In this document: in pieces, positions 18,469 to 28,556 of the stretch
Layout: each line of letters opens with the position of its first letter
Numbering within the stretch: the stretch's first letter is position 1
Program-made: the position numbers and the translations under genes
NCBI RefSeq assembly: GCF_003614885.1
Contig: NZ_QZMS01000007.1
Coordinates: 682,001-746,000 of the forward strand
DNA length: 64,000 nucleotides
Source of the DNA: Photobacterium salinisoli
GTDB lineage: Bacteria > Pseudomonadota > Gammaproteobacteria > Enterobacterales > Vibrionaceae
Reading direction: 5' to 3'
The notes under the pieces: model-generated
Seen by the model: the letters and a program-made list of their open reading frames with translations, nothing else
Database searches by the model: none
What the model was told of the DNA's origin: nothing

Positions 18469-19227
18469 ATGGATATCACTTTATTCCACGCGGCATTGCT
18501 CATAGGTACAGGGTTTCTTGCCGGCATCATCAATACCCTGGCTGGAGGTGGCTCAAATTTAACCTTGCCGGCCTTGATGGTAATGGGCATGCCAGCAGAA
18601 GTGGCCAATGCTACCAACCGTCTCGGCGTGGTTTTGCAGGCAATTACTGCGGTTTTTGGATTCAAACGCCATGGAAAATTGGAGCTCAGTGATACCGGCC
18701 CGATTATGGTACCGACTATAATTGGCGGTTTGGCTGGGGCTGTGGCAGCAGCTTACGCGCCTTCTGAGTGGATTAAGCCTTTGTTGCTGGGCACCATGCT
18801 GCTGATGGCATTCATCATTTTAGTCAAGCCTGCCGTGGTGGCACCTGAGCCCGGCACCCTGGCGAGAAAAGTGGCAGATACACCCAGTTCCTGGTGGGGA
18901 TTAGGGTTAGCCGGATTTTATGGCGGTTTTGTTCAGGCCGGAGTAGGGTTTGTGTTGCTGGCTGCACTGGCAGGCACATTGCGCTATGACCTGGTACGGG
19001 CGAATGCATTAAAAATGCTATGCACTCTGATGTTTACTGTGGTTGCCCTTGGCCTCTTTATTTACGAAGGGCTGGTGCTCTGGATGCCGGGTCTCATACT
19101 GGCAGCCGGGACGATTGTTGGCACTCATCTGGCGGTGAAATTTGCCATAAAAGCGACCGCAAAAACATTGAAATGGTTTTTGTTTATAATGACATTGTGC
19201 GGTTGTATTGCTGCGATGTTGAACTAA
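18469..19227 (+). CDS. TauE/SafE-family sulfite/organic-anion exporter
   Basis: A 252-residue inner-membrane protein with about eight hydrophobic helices, of the TauE/SafE family. The N-terminal block GFLAGIINTLAGGGSNLTLP is the family signature. Members export sulfite, sulfoacetate or related anions, but the substrate here cannot be assigned because no sulfonate genes are adjacent. A TTG at 18445 is in frame; ATG 18469 is preferred, with CAGGA six bases before it. Confidence 0.88.
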   Translation: MDITLFHAALLIGTGFLAGIINTLAGGGSNLTLPALMVMGMPAEVANATNRLGVVLQAITAVFGFKRHGKLELSDTGPIMVPTIIGGLAGAVAAAYAPSEWIKPLLLGTMLLMAFIILVKPAVVAPEPGTLARKVADTPSSWWGLGLAGFYGGFVQAGVGFVLLAALAGTLRYDLVRANALKMLCTLMFTVVALGLFIYEGLVLWMPGLILAAGTIVGTHLAVKFAIKATAKTLKWFLFIMTLCGCIAAMLN

Positions 19228-19369
19228 GCCGTAGAACATAATCAAATCATTGCTTTAATTTTGTTAATATAATTAACATTGGCGAAGGATTATTTTGCCT
19301 GAATAAAGCTTGTATTGCTCTTCTGTCATTGTTCGAACTGCTAACGAAATATATTTGCTATTCATAATG

Positions 19370-19420
19370 AAAGCCCGTCATTAGCCATATAAATAATATG
19401 GTTAATGACGGGCTTTTTGT
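19370..19420 (+). terminator. Exceptionally long terminator hairpin
   Basis: A 21-bp stem (19370-19390 with 19396-19416), fully paired except for one G-T wobble, a 5-nt loop and then TTTTTG. It lies 143 bp after the tauE stop codon, further than usual, so it may end a small transcript as well as the tauE mRNA. Confidence 0.8.
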
Positions 19421-19652
19421 CTTTATGGTTACAATTTAAGCATGATTCCAAATGCTAGATCTAAAGTTTCATTTTTAGTGAGTGTTAACTTAAGAGCGAA
19501 AGTGGCAAAATATTTCAGTTGTAACAAAATGTGAGGAGGTGTAACTGTAAGTGAAATCAAGTGAGTATGTGTGAACTGTTTGGTGAATCAGTTAGCGCTT
19601 TTAGGAGCATAAAAGTGATTCGCAATTGTTAACAGAGACATATAACAACTTG

Positions 19653-19666
19653 ATTTTACGTAAAAT
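19653..19666. promoter_or_regulatory. Perfect 14-bp palindrome upstream of cyoA
   Basis: ATTTTACGTAAAAT, three bases before the FNR-like box. The binding protein is unknown; it is a candidate operator in the cyo promoter. The rest of the 533-bp gap (19228-19760) is AT-rich, with the long terminator at 19370. Confidence 0.35.
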
Positions 19667-19669
19667 AAA

Positions 19670-19683
19670 ATGATTTAGATCAA
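19670..19683. promoter_or_regulatory. FNR-like box upstream of cyoA
   Basis: ATGAT-TTAG-ATCAA matches the FNR consensus TTGAT-N4-ATCAA at 9 of 10 fixed positions. In E. coli, cyoABCDE is repressed by ArcA and FNR when oxygen is low; the site, about 80 bp before cyoA, fits the same logic. The protein that binds here is inferred. Confidence 0.5.
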
Positions 19684-19760
19684 AATAATAACTCATGTAG
19701 TCATTAAAAAGTGCTACTGGCTGTTGGTGACGACTTTTGCCCAAAAAGCTGAGAGAGAAC

Positions 19761-20660
19761 ATGAAAACCTCAAGATATAAGAACATCTTGTCGGGTGGGT
19801 TTGTATTTTTTATAAGCCTCTTCCTTTCGGGATGTCAATTTGCGCTGCTTGATCCTAAAGGACAAATTGGTGCTGCAGAAAAAGATTTGATAATCACATC
19901 GGTACTACTGATGTTGGTTGTCGTTATTCCCGTTATTCTGATGACGTTCTATTTTTCATTTAAATATCGTGAATCAAATACGGGTGAAAAGTATACGCCA
20001 GAGTGGGCTCATTCAACCAAAATCGAACTGATTGTCTGGACTGTGCCAATTATTATCATCGCCATTTTGGGCACAATTACCTGGCAGTCTACTCATGCGC
20101 TGGATCCAAGAAAGCCAATTGAAAGTTCAGTCGAACCAATGACGATTGAAGTGGTTTCGCTGGATTGGAAATGGCTGTTTATTTATCCGGATCAGCACAT
20201 TGCAACGATCAATGAAGTGGCATTCCCCAAAGATGTGCCGGTTGAGTTTCGTGTGACGTCCAACAGCGTGATGAACTCCTTCTTCATTCCACAGTTGGGC
20301 AGCCAGATTTACGCCATGGCAGGTATGCTGACCAAGGTGCATCTGATTGCTGATGAAGCGGGTGTTTACGATGGTATTTCAGCGAGCTACAGCGGCCACG
20401 GTTTCTCTGGCATGAAGTTCAAAGCACTGGCGATGCCAGATCAGTCAAGTTTTGATGAGTGGGTAAAGAAAGCTCAGGCATCAAGCGACAAGCTGGTCAC
20501 GCTGAAGGACTTCGAGACCATTGCTGAGCCAAGTGAGAATGCACCGGTGAGTTATTACTCCAATGTGCCTTCAACCATGCTCACAACCATACTGAATCAA
20601 TTCGAAGGCTCGTTGATGTGCACAATCACGCCATCAAATTCCACTGAGCAAACATTCTAG
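19761..20660 (+). CDS. cyoA: Cytochrome bo3 ubiquinol oxidase subunit II
   Basis: A 299-residue lipoprotein subunit of the cytochrome bo3 quinol oxidase, which oxidises ubiquinol, reduces O2 and pumps protons. The signal peptide ends in the lipobox LSGC, two transmembrane helices follow, then a periplasmic cupredoxin domain without the CuA cysteines, as expected for a quinol oxidase. The start at ATG 19761 has GAGAGA upstream; a TTG at 19737 is in frame but unlikely. It is the first gene of a complete cyoABCDE operon, 8 bp before cyoB. Confidence 0.96.
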   Translation: MKTSRYKNILSGGFVFFISLFLSGCQFALLDPKGQIGAAEKDLIITSVLLMLVVVIPVILMTFYFSFKYRESNTGEKYTPEWAHSTKIELIVWTVPIIIIAILGTITWQSTHALDPRKPIESSVEPMTIEVVSLDWKWLFIYPDQHIATINEVAFPKDVPVEFRVTSNSVMNSFFIPQLGSQIYAMAGMLTKVHLIADEAGVYDGISASYSGHGFSGMKFKALAMPDQSSFDEWVKKAQASSDKLVTLKDFETIAEPSENAPVSYYSNVPSTMLTTILNQFEGSLMCTITPSNSTEQTF

Positions 20661-20668
20661 GACATATT

Positions 20669-22699
20669 ATGTTTGGACGATTAACACTGGACGCTATACC
20701 GTTCCATGAGCCAATTCTCATGGTAACAATGGCGATCATAATGCTGGGCGGCGCTGCTCTGGTAGGCGGTATTACCTACCTGGGTAAATGGCGTTACCTC
20801 TGGACAGAGTGGTTCACTACTGTCGATCACAAAAAAATCGGTGTGATGTATATCATCGTCGCTTTTGTCATGATGATGCGCGGTTTTGCCGATGCGATCA
20901 TGATGCGTAGTCAGCAAGTGCTGTCTGCGGCGGGTGAAACCGGCTATCTGCCACCACATCACTACGATCAGATTTTCTCTGCGCACGGCGTAATCATGAT
21001 TTTCTTCATGGCGATGCCTTTCATCATTGGTTTGATGAACATCGTTATTCCGTTGCAGATCGGTGCACGTGACGTTGCTTTCCCGTTCCTGAACTCCCTG
21101 AGCTTCTGGTTGTTCGTGGTCGGTGTGGTACTGATCAACCTGTCTTTGTTTGTCGGTGAATTCGCACAAACCGGCTGGCTGGCTTATCCGCCGCTGTCGG
21201 GCAAGGAATACAGTCCCGGGGTAGGGGTAGACTACTGGATATGGGCACTGCAGATATCCGGTATCGGCACCACGTTATCGGGCGTTAACTTCTTTACGAC
21301 GATCATGCGCCTGCGTACACCGTCTATGCCGCTGATGAAAATGCCTGTTTTCACCTGGGCTTCACTGTGTGCCAACGTACTGATCATCATTTCGTTCCCG
21401 ATTCTGACAGTGACAATTGCACTGCTGACGCTGGACCGTTATCTGGGGACACACTTCTTCACCAATGATATGGGTGGCGACATGATGATGTACGTCAACC
21501 TGATTTGGGCCTGGGGTCACCCTGAAGTGTACATTCTGGTGCTGCCGGTATTCGGAGTGTTCTCAGAAGTGGTTGCCACTTTCTCGCGTAAGAAACTGTT
21601 TGGCTACACCTCTCTGGTGTGGGCGACGGTTGTGATCACCATCCTGGCCTTCGTGGTATGGCTGCACCATTTCTTCACTATGGGTGCCGGCGCAAACGTG
21701 AACGCCTTCTTTGGTATCGCCACTATGGTTATCTCCATACCAACCGGTGTGAAGATCTTCAACTGGCTGTTCACTATGTACCGTGGCCGCATCAAGTTCA
21801 CCACACCTATGCTGTGGACTGTCGGCTTTATGATCACCTTCACCATTGGTGGCATGACAGGGGTGCTGCTGGCGGTGCCGGCGGCGAACTTTGTCCTGCA
21901 CAACAGCCTGTTCCTGATTGCACACTTCCATAACGTGATTATCGGCGGTGTAGTATTTGGCTGCTTTGCCGGCTTTGCGTACTGGTTCCCGAAAGCAACG
22001 GGCTACATGCTGGATGAAAAATGGGGTAAACGTGCCTTCTGGTTCTGGATTACCGGTTTCTTCGTAGCCTTCATGCCGCTCTATATCCTGGGCTTCATGG
22101 GTATGACTCGTCGTCTGAGCCAGCACATTGAACCCCAGTACTTCCCGATGCTGGCGATTGCCGCCTTCGGTGCAGTGCTGATCCTGTGCGGTATCCTGTG
22201 TCAGATTATGCAGCTGTACGTGACCTTCCGTAACCGTGAGGCATTGCGTGATGTGACCGGCGATCCTTGGGATGGTCGTACGCTGGAGTGGGCGACCTCA
22301 TCGCCACCGCCGTTCTATAACTTTGCCCATTTGCCTGAAGGTAATGAACTGGATGCGCACTGGTATCAGAAGGAACGTGATGAAACCAACCAGTCGAGCG
22401 ATTATCAGCCCATTCACATGCCGAAAAATACCGGCGCCGGTGTGATTATTTCTGCGTATGCCCTGGTGTTTGGCTTTGGCCTGATCTGGTACATCTGGTG
22501 GCTGGTTGCTATCGGTGTGGTTGGCATGATCGGCACTTGGATCAAGCACAGCTTTAACGAAGACGTGGATTACTACGTGACGGTTGAAGAAGTGAAAGCG
22601 ATCGAAGAAGCGCATAAAGCCCGTGTTGCAGGCGCAACGACCAAACCTGCCACCCATAACGACGACGAAGATGAGATGGAGGTCGAATATGCAAACTAA
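20669..22699 (+). CDS. cyoB: Cytochrome bo3 ubiquinol oxidase subunit I
   Basis: A 676-residue catalytic subunit of the haem-copper oxidase with about 15 membrane helices (E. coli CyoB is 663 residues). The CuB/covalent-Tyr region WGHPEVYI, the second and third CuB histidines (WLHHFF) and the haem ligands in [12 protein letters not shown] are all present, so the enzyme should be active. It carries the low-spin haem b and the haem o3-CuB centre. Its 3' end overlaps cyoC by 11 bp. Confidence 0.97.
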   Translation: MFGRLTLDAIPFHEPILMVTMAIIMLGGAALVGGITYLGKWRYLWTEWFTTVDHKKIGVMYIIVAFVMMMRGFADAIMMRSQQVLSAAGETGYLPPHHYDQIFSAHGVIMIFFMAMPFIIGLMNIVIPLQIGARDVAFPFLNSLSFWLFVVGVVLINLSLFVGEFAQTGWLAYPPLSGKEYSPGVGVDYWIWALQISGIGTTLSGVNFFTTIMRLRTPSMPLMKMPVFTWASLCANVLIIISFPILTVTIALLTLDRYLGTHFFTNDMGGDMMMYVNLIWAWGHPEVYILVLPVFGVFSEVVATFSRKKLFGYTSLVWATVVITILAFVVWLHHFFTMGAGANVNAFFGIATMVISIPTGVKIFNWLFTMYRGRIKFTTPMLWTVGFMITFTIGGMTGVLLAVPAANFVLHNSLFLIAHFHNVIIGGVVFGCFAGFAYWFPKATGYMLDEKWGKRAFWFWITGFFVAFMPLYILGFMGMTRRLSQHIEPQYFPMLAIAAFGAVLILCGILCQIMQLYVTFRNREALRDVTGDPWDGRTLEWATSSPPPFYNFAHLPEGNELDAHWYQKERDETNQSSDYQPIHMPKNTGAGVIISAYALVFGFGLIWYIWWLVAIGVVGMIGTWIKHSFNEDVDYYVTVEEVKAIEEAHKARVAGATTKPATHNDDEDEMEVEYAN

Positions 22700-23294
22700 T
22701 GCTATCGATCATCACGAGCACGACGAACACCATCACGACATAGGTGAAACCAAGCTGTTGGGCTTCTGGATTTACCTGATGAGCGACTGCATTCTGTTCG
22801 CGACGCTGTTTGCTACTTACGCCGTATTGTTTACCAATACGGCAGGCGGCCCGAGTGGAAAAGATATCTTCGAACTGCCGTTTGTGTTTACCGAAACTAT
22901 GATGCTGCTGTTTAGTAGTATCACTTTTGGCTTCGGTATGATTGCGATGAAACGCAAAGATATTGGTGGTCTGAAGCGTTGGATGTACGTGACCTTCCTG
23001 CTGGGCTTTGGCTTCGTGGCGATGGAAGTGTATGAGTTCCACCACCTGATCGCAGAAGGCTTCGGCCCGGATCGCAGCGCGTTCCTGTCCTCTTTCTTTA
23101 CTTTGGTGGCCACTCACGGCCTGCACGTCACTGCCGGTCTGATCTGGATGGTGGTGTGCATGATTCAGCTCAATACCAAAGGCCTGAACGAGATGATGGA
23201 AACCCGTTTCCAGTGTCTGAGCCTGTTCTGGCACTTCCTGGATATCGTGTGGATCTGTGTGTTTACCATCGTGTACCTGTTGGGAGTATTGTAA
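22689..23294 (+). CDS. cyoC: Cytochrome bo3 ubiquinol oxidase subunit III
   Basis: A 201-residue membrane subunit with five helices, of the cytochrome-c-oxidase subunit III family. The start at ATG 22689 lies inside the end of cyoB with GGAGG (22678-22682) just before it. A longer frame upstream is only cyoB overlap. The His-rich N-terminus ([11 protein letters not shown]) is unusual-looking but common in CyoC proteins. Its stop overlaps the cyoD ATG (TAATG). Confidence 0.95.
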   Translation: MQTNAIDHHEHDEHHHDIGETKLLGFWIYLMSDCILFATLFATYAVLFTNTAGGPSGKDIFELPFVFTETMMLLFSSITFGFGMIAMKRKDIGGLKRWMYVTFLLGFGFVAMEVYEFHHLIAEGFGPDRSAFLSSFFTLVATHGLHVTAGLIWMVVCMIQLNTKGLNEMMETRFQCLSLFWHFLDIVWICVFTIVYLLGVL

Positions 23295-23605
23295 TGGCAA
23301 ATCAACCGCATCAAACCGGTTACGGTGATTACATTAAAGGATTCATTGCGTCATTAATCCTGACTATTATTCCTTTCTACTTTGCGGCGACCAAAAGTCT
23401 GCCAACGACGACCACCGTTATGATTCTGGTGGCGTGTGCTGTGGTTCAGCTGGTGGTGCATCTGGTGTATTTCCTGCACCTGGATCGCTCTGAGAAAGGC
23501 ATGTGGAACTCAATGTCCTTTGTGTTTACGGCGGTTATCGTCCTGATTCTGATTGCTGGTTCAGTCTGGATCATGGTGAATCTGCACGAAAACATGCTGT
23601 TGTAA
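23294..23605 (+). CDS. cyoD: Cytochrome bo3 ubiquinol oxidase subunit IV
   Basis: A 103-residue protein with three transmembrane helices of the COX4-prokaryotic family, required for assembly of the CuB centre in subunit I. It starts in a TAATG overlap with cyoC. The hydrophobic block VVQLVVHLVYFLHLD is characteristic of the family. Confidence 0.94.
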   Translation: MANQPHQTGYGDYIKGFIASLILTIIPFYFAATKSLPTTTTVMILVACAVVQLVVHLVYFLHLDRSEKGMWNSMSFVFTAVIVLILIAGSVWIMVNLHENMLL

Positions 23606-23610
23606 TTCGG

Positions 23611-24483
23611 ATGACGATAATGATCAAAGGATACATTTCCATTACCAAACCTGGGATCATCATCGGTAACCTCATCTCTGTGCTGGCCGGATATTTTCTG
23701 GCCGCTAAGACGGAGGGGCTGAACGGGCCCCTCCTTATCTACACATTGCTGGGTGTTGCTCTTGTGATCGCTTCCGGTTGCGTGATCAACAACATTTTTG
23801 ACCGGGATATCGACCAGATGATGTCCCGAACCCAAAGCCGCTTACTGGCAAAAGGGGCAATCAATGCAGACGCTGCCTTTGTGTACGCGGTGTTGCTGCT
23901 GCTGTCAGGTACAGCTGTGCTGTATCAGAAGGCCAACCCGCTTTCAGCGGTGGTTGTGCTGCTTGGTTTTGTTTTTTACGTCTTTTTTTACACCATGTGG
24001 TACAAGCGTACTTCGGTGTACGGCACCTTGGTGGGAAGTGTGTCAGGTGCTGTTCCGCCTTTGGTGGGCTATCTGGCGGTGACTAACTACATCAGCCTGG
24101 AAGCTATGCTGCTGTTTGCGATGTTCTGCCTGTGGCAAATGCCGCATTCTTACGCGATTGCCATGTTCCGCATGCAGGATTACAAAAATGCCGGGATACC
24201 TGTGTTACCTGTGGTTGAAGGTATTCACAAAGCCCGCCGTCATATGATGGCGTATGTGGCTGCGTTTACTGTTGTGGCGTTGGCGATGTTTGGCTTGGGT
24301 TTCAGCGGTTATGAATATTTGCTAGTGACGTCAGGGGTGTGCCTGTGGTGGTGCATCGTCACTTTCCGTCCTCTGAGCGAGGACACCTATGTACAGTGGT
24401 CAAAATCCGTATTTAAGACATCACTGTTTGTGGTAACCGGAATCAGCTGCGTGCTGGGCCTGGAATTGATTCCGTTAATATGA
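23611..24483 (+). CDS. cyoE: Protohaem IX farnesyltransferase (haem O synthase)
   Basis: A 290-residue UbiA-family prenyltransferase that converts haem B to haem O for the bo3 oxidase, with about eight to nine membrane helices. The polyprenyl-diphosphate-binding motif NNIFDRDIDQMM is seen at about residue 70, and the second conserved loop (YTMWYKRTS) follows. Translation may start at ATG 23611 or 23620; I cannot decide. It is the last gene of cyoABCDE and is followed by a strong terminator. Confidence 0.95.
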   Translation: MTIMIKGYISITKPGIIIGNLISVLAGYFLAAKTEGLNGPLLIYTLLGVALVIASGCVINNIFDRDIDQMMSRTQSRLLAKGAINADAAFVYAVLLLLSGTAVLYQKANPLSAVVVLLGFVFYVFFYTMWYKRTSVYGTLVGSVSGAVPPLVGYLAVTNYISLEAMLLFAMFCLWQMPHSYAIAMFRMQDYKNAGIPVLPVVEGIHKARRHMMAYVAAFTVVALAMFGLGFSGYEYLLVTSGVCLWWCIVTFRPLSEDTYVQWSKSVFKTSLFVVTGISCVLGLELIPLI

Positions 24484-24687
24484 CGGCAGGCGGTTAATCA
24501 CAATTTACCGATTCAACACTCTCTTGGCTAACAACTTAATTAGCTACTTTTGTTTCGGTTTGGGTTTTTCCTGCCTCGATACTATCTCCATCGAGTCAGA
24601 GAAAAACCTTTTTTTTTGCCGAATACCCACTTTGCTTGAAGTCGCAGCTGTGTTGGTTGCGTGTATTGACTGGAACGCCAGCCCGGT

Positions 24688-24727
24688 CCAATCACATAGT
24701 TTACCTATGTGATTGGGGATTTTTTTG
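24688..24727 (+). terminator. Rho-independent terminator of cyoABCDE
   Basis: Perfect 12-bp stem CCAATCACATAG / CTATGTGATTGG with a 5-nt loop and then GGATTTTTTTG. The 200 bp between cyoE and the hairpin shows no gene I accept. Confidence 0.92.
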
Positions 24728-24783
24728 CTTGCCGCCTAGCTGCGAATCCAAGTCGTTTGGGTATTGATTGATGACGAAAACTG

Positions 24784-25974
24784 TTACTTCACGTAGCAGG
24801 CAAAACCTTTCAGGTAGAAACCTTCCGGATACGCAGAGTCGAGTGGGTGATCAGCCGCCTGGCTGAAACGCTCAATAAACTGTACTTCACGTTTCGCATC
24901 CAGTGCTGCATCGGCGACAATTTTCTGGAACAGGTTGCTGTCCATCAGACCAGAACAGGAATAGGTCAGCAGTGTGCCGCCTGGTTTCAGGATCTGCATC
25001 GCCAGCATATTAATGTCTTTGTAACCCCGGCAGGCGCCAACCAGTTGTGCTTTGGATTCAGCAAACTTTGGCGGGTCCATGATCACCACATCAAACAACT
25101 CTCCACGCTCCCGGTACTCGCGCAGCAGTTTAAACACATCGGCATTGACGAATTCTGCGTTATCGACTGGCAGACCGTTGATTTCAGCATTTTGACGTGC
25201 CGTATCCAGCGCAGGCTGAGAAACGTCAACGTTGATGACTTTGTCGGCACCGCCTTTGAGCGCATACAAACCGAAACCACCGGTATAGCAGAAACAGTTC
25301 AGAACCCGTTTGCCTTTGACATACTTGATGGCAGCCTGGCGGCTGTCACGCTGATCCAGATAGAAGCCGGTTTTGTGGCCGCCAACGATATCAACGTGAA
25401 TCTTGATGCCGTTTTCTTCGATAGTGACAACCGGTGGCGGAGTCTCGCCATGCAAAACACCGGTGCGAGGCTTCAGGCCTTCTTTTTTACGTACAGAGAC
25501 ATCAGAGCGCTCGTAGATGCTGCATTCCGGGTAGCAGGTTTTGAGTGCTTCAATCAAATTGTCTTTCTGTGCTTCTGCGCCAGCACTGAGCAGCTGACAT
25601 ACCAGGAAATCCTGGTAACGGTCGATAGTAATGCCCGGCAGCCCGTCAGACTCAGCAGCGATCAAACGGTAACCTGTCAGTCCGTCACGCTCAGCCAGAA
25701 TGTCCCGCAACCCCTGAGCGGCGTTCAGACGTTTGATAAAGAACGCGGTATCAATGGTATCGTTTTGCTCAAAGGACCAGACACGGACACGGATCTGAGA
25801 CTGAGGAGAATAGGCACCACGGGCGAGCCATTCACCTTTGTGATCAAATACATCAACGGTGTCGCCCAGTTCCGGTTTTCCTTCGACACGTTGAATACCA
25901 CGTGAAAAAACCCAGGGATGGCGGCGGCGCAGTGATTTATCGCGACCTTTCACCAAATAGATAGAAGCTGTCAT
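24784..25974 (-). CDS. rlmI: 23S rRNA m5C1962 methyltransferase
   Basis: A 396-residue protein, exactly the length of E. coli RlmI (YccW), which methylates C1962 of 23S rRNA. An N-terminal PUA domain ([19 protein letters not shown]) is followed by a Rossmann methyltransferase domain with [14 protein letters not shown] (SAM binding, about residue 220), the [10 protein letters not shown] motif and the SCSG segment. The frame runs 26 codons further upstream, but that extension is not family-like; ATG 25974 is used despite a weak ribosome-binding site. rlmI, acyP and tusE also lie near each other in E. coli. Confidence 0.94.
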   Translation of the reverse strand: MTASIYLVKGRDKSLRRRHPWVFSRGIQRVEGKPELGDTVDVFDHKGEWLARGAYSPQSQIRVRVWSFEQNDTIDTAFFIKRLNAAQGLRDILAERDGLTGYRLIAAESDGLPGITIDRYQDFLVCQLLSAGAEAQKDNLIEALKTCYPECSIYERSDVSVRKKEGLKPRTGVLHGETPPPVVTIEENGIKIHVDIVGGHKTGFYLDQRDSRQAAIKYVKGKRVLNCFCYTGGFGLYALKGGADKVINVDVSQPALDTARQNAEINGLPVDNAEFVNADVFKLLREYRERGELFDVVIMDPPKFAESKAQLVGACRGYKDINMLAMQILKPGGTLLTYSCSGLMDSNLFQKIVADAALDAKREVQFIERFSQAADHPLDSAYPEGFYLKGFACYVK

Positions 25975-26102
25975 GTTAGGACCAGAAGCTGTAAAGAATG
26001 GAGGAGTATTATCTTGTTCAGTGTGAGGAAAATCAACCGGAAGTCCGGGCATTTCAGTGATACTGAAGTTCCCCCGGGCAAAAGGGTAAGCAAAGAAGAA
26101 AT

Positions 26103-26260
26103 TTCCCTCCCCTTATGAAGGGGAGGTTAGGGTGGGGTTGATACAGCGATTGCGGTTAGTGTTGAAATCGTCGGGGTAGCCAGATAACCCCCTCCTAGCC
26201 TCCCCCTTGAAAAGGGGGAGGAACTAAAAGGCCTTTATTTCTCTCCCCCTAGGGGAGGAA
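26103..26260. repeat. GC-rich palindromic intergenic repeat (BIME-like)
   Basis: Two outward-facing copies of a C-rich unit. The unit at 26103-26139 contains the hairpin CTCCCC..GGGGAG followed by GTTAGGGTGGGGTT; the unit at 26186-26223 is its imperfect inversion (AACCCCCTCCTAGCC, then TCCCCCTTGAAAAGGGGGA). A third simple hairpin, CTCCCCCTAGGGGAG, is at 26243-26257. Together they could form a large cruciform between the converging 3' end of the chemoreceptor gene and the start of rlmI. Similar CCCCTAACC-type elements are scattered in many proteobacterial genomes. Confidence 0.7.
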
Positions 26261-26288
26261 CGAAGAAGCAATTTCAGACAGCCAGGTA

Positions 26289-27689
26289 TCAGGCTTTCAC
26301 GCCATTCATCAGAATTTCCAGTTGTTGTGCCTGTTGATTCAGGCGCTCAATATCACTGGCTGTGTGAGCAATGACCTGCTTGACCTGGCGCGATTGCTCC
26401 CGCACTTGCTCGACGCTGCTGGCAATCCCGTCCGCGACCGAACCTTGCTGCTCAGCGGCAGCCGCAATTTCTGTGCTGCGATCTGAGATATGCTGATTGC
26501 GCTCCGATATCTGGGTGATTTGCTGATCAACCGAGCCCATCAGGGCTTCACTCTCACCAGCGTTGGTGACTGTGCTCTGCATCACGGCCATCAGGGTCTG
26601 GCTGTTTTTTTGCAGCGACTCAATCATCTGCTGAATCTCGACCGTCGCCGTTTGTGTCCGGCCCGCCAGCGTACGTACTTCGTCCGCGACCACGGCAAAA
26701 CCGCGTCCCTGCTCGCCAGCGCGGGCTGCTTCAATGGCGGCGTTCAAAGCCAGCAGGTTAGTTTGCTCTGAAATGGCATTGATTGTAGTGACCACAGCAT
26801 CAATTTTTGCGGCATTGCTGTCGAGTGCATTGACCGCTTCTGCAGCCTGGTGAATTTCGCGAGTCAGCTGATTAATGGCGTGCTTCGTATTACTGACCTG
26901 GATGCGGCCCTGCTCAGTCACATCCTGGGCTTCACGAGTCTGCGTTGAGGTGTCGTGGGCATGGGCGGCCACTTCGCGGATTGAGGAGGCCATCTCTTCT
27001 GTGGCACTCGCCAGCGAGTCCAGATGTGCTTGCTGGTCGGCTGAGAGATGTTCAGTTTGCATTGAGCGTTGACGAAGCTCGCTGCTGATTTGCTGCATGA
27101 GTGCGGTTGCTTCCTGAGTGGCTAGCACCAGTTGCTGTTCGCGCTCGGCGACTTTGTCGATAGTGATGGCAATGGTGCTGAATTCATCCCGGACTTCAAA
27201 AAAGTTCAGGCGTTGTGTCAGGTCGCCATCAGCCAGCGTCGACAGGGCTTTGTGAGTGGTGAACATTGCACCACCAATAAAGGTCATAATGTAATACACC
27301 ATGGCGCAGGCCAGTAATACCACCAAGACACCCAATCCAATCTGAAACCCTGTGAGGTAGTCAAACAGGTTAGATGATTCAGTAGACACCAAGCTGTAAT
27401 TCATTCCCGCCACAGATACCGCATCGCTCCCACGTCCAACTGTGAGATGGGTACCACTCAATAATTGAGCGGCATCAGCCTGCGACACTTTCAGTTCTGC
27501 CAGTAAGTGTGCCGAAGTCTGTAATTTTTGTGCGATAAGTGATTGATACTGCTTTTCCCCAGCATCAGCTAAAATTGCACTTACAGTGATCATTCCGATA
27601 AGCGGCAACAAGAACAGGAGGTAGAATTTTTCCTGCAGCCTGAGGTGAATGAGGTATTTATCAATCCATCGAAATGCAACTTCTTTCAT
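26289..27689 (-). CDS. Methyl-accepting chemotaxis protein
   Basis: A 466-residue chemoreceptor. TM1 is at about residues 21-42 and TM2 at about 115-138, leaving a very short periplasmic part (about 75 residues). A HAMP domain follows, then a long cytoplasmic coiled coil with the conserved hairpin tip [27 protein letters not shown]. No CheR-tethering pentapeptide is seen at the C-terminus. The tiny sensor region suggests that it responds to membrane or energy status or works with a partner; the ligand is unknown. The gene is single, divergent from acyP. Confidence 0.93.
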   Translation of the reverse strand: MKEVAFRWIDKYLIHLRLQEKFYLLFLLPLIGMITVSAILADAGEKQYQSLIAQKLQTSAHLLAELKVSQADAAQLLSGTHLTVGRGSDAVSVAGMNYSLVSTESSNLFDYLTGFQIGLGVLVVLLACAMVYYIMTFIGGAMFTTHKALSTLADGDLTQRLNFFEVRDEFSTIAITIDKVAEREQQLVLATQEATALMQQISSELRQRSMQTEHLSADQQAHLDSLASATEEMASSIREVAAHAHDTSTQTREAQDVTEQGRIQVSNTKHAINQLTREIHQAAEAVNALDSNAAKIDAVVTTINAISEQTNLLALNAAIEAARAGEQGRGFAVVADEVRTLAGRTQTATVEIQQMIESLQKNSQTLMAVMQSTVTNAGESEALMGSVDQQITQISERNQHISDRSTEIAAAAEQQGSVADGIASSVEQVREQSRQVKQVIAHTASDIERLNQQAQQLEILMNGVKA

Positions 27690-27775
27690 TTTATCATCCT
27701 GAATAAGAGGAGTGGTGTGGCGTAAGTGAATACTAATATTTTATCTTTTAAATAGGACTAATCTTGAGGTGATAT

Positions 27776-28048
27776 ATGTCACAAATTTGCGTCTTGGTCA
27801 GGGTTACTGGCCATGTTCAGGGGGTGGGGTTTCGTTTTCATACAGCGCATGAAGGGTTGAAAATCGGTGTGAGCGGTTACGCGAAAAATTTACCCGACGG
27901 TAGCGTCGAAGTATTGGCGTGTGGTAAAGCCGAAAAAGTCGAACAATTGGTAGACTGGCTGGCCAGCGGTCCCCGCACATCCCGGGTGGACAGTTTAAGC
28001 CGGGATGATCTTGAATGGCGTGCGATTGACGGATTTGAAATTATTTAG
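27776..28048 (+). CDS. acyP: Acylphosphatase
   Basis: A 90-residue enzyme that hydrolyses acyl phosphates. The active-site pattern GHVQGVGFR, with catalytic R20, and N38 (YAKNLPDG) are both present at the family positions. The start at ATG 27776 has AGGTGATAT before it. It is convergent with tusE, 26 bp away. Confidence 0.94.
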   Translation: MSQICVLVRVTGHVQGVGFRFHTAHEGLKIGVSGYAKNLPDGSVEVLACGKAEKVEQLVDWLASGPRTSRVDSLSRDDLEWRAIDGFEII

Positions 28049-28074
28049 CCGAAGCCGCTGCCCCGGCTATAGGA

Positions 28075-28404
28075 TCACAAGCATTTTGCCGGTTTAGGTA
28101 AACCAGCCAGTTTGGTGGCTTGTTTAGCCGGCCCTTTGGGAAAGAGTTTGAACAGATACTTGGAACTGCCTTTTTCTTCACCGTATTTTTTTGCCATTGC
28201 CTTCACCAGCATGCGGATAGCCGGTGAGGTATTAAATTCCAGATAGAATTCACGAACAAAAGTGATCACTTCCCAGTGGGCATCAGTAAGCTCAACGCCT
28301 TCATCTTGCGCCAGAAGGGGCACCATTGCGGGTGTCCAGTCGCAGACATTTTTCAAATATCCCTGGGCGTCGGTGTCGATGACATTTCCGTCAAATTCAA
28401 GCAT
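28075..28404 (-). CDS. tusE: Sulfur-relay protein TusE (DsrC family)
   Basis: A 109-residue DsrC-family protein, the same length as E. coli TusE. It accepts persulfide sulfur from TusBCD and hands it to MnmA for 2-thiolation of tRNA wobble uridine. The C-terminal arm [18 protein letters not shown] ends with the essential penultimate cysteine (C108). The frame extends 19 codons upstream, but ATG 28404 ([10 protein letters not shown]) fits the family start. Confidence 0.95.
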   Translation of the reverse strand: MLEFDGNVIDTDAQGYLKNVCDWTPAMVPLLAQDEGVELTDAHWEVITFVREFYLEFNTSPAIRMLVKAMAKKYGEEKGSSKYLFKLFPKGPAKQATKLAGLPKPAKCL

Positions 28405-28504
28405 GGTCGGTCTCGCAGTTATTAACCCGGCAAGGATAGTGATATCGCTCGTCCTTCGCAAGTGTTCTGCACTGTTGGCTGTTGGTCATGTCCGTACCAC
28501 AGAA

Positions 28505-28532
28505 AAACAAAAAGCGCCCCGGAGGGCGCTTT
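28505..28532 (-). terminator. Rho-independent terminator of yccA
   Basis: On the minus strand: 9-bp stem AAAGCGCCC / GGGCGCTTT closed by TCCG and followed by TTGTTTTT. It lies 25 bp after the yccA stop codon. Confidence 0.9.
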
Positions 28533-28556
28533 GAGCATTGTAAGTGATTGACGAGA

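Noticed and set aside
24524..24712. 62-codon frame after cyoE
   Set aside because: It runs into the cyo terminator stem and shows no conserved pattern.
25975..26052. N-terminal extension of RlmI by 26 codons
   Set aside because: The RlmI family begins at [10 protein letters not shown], giving exactly 396 residues; the extension is unlike any homologue I know.
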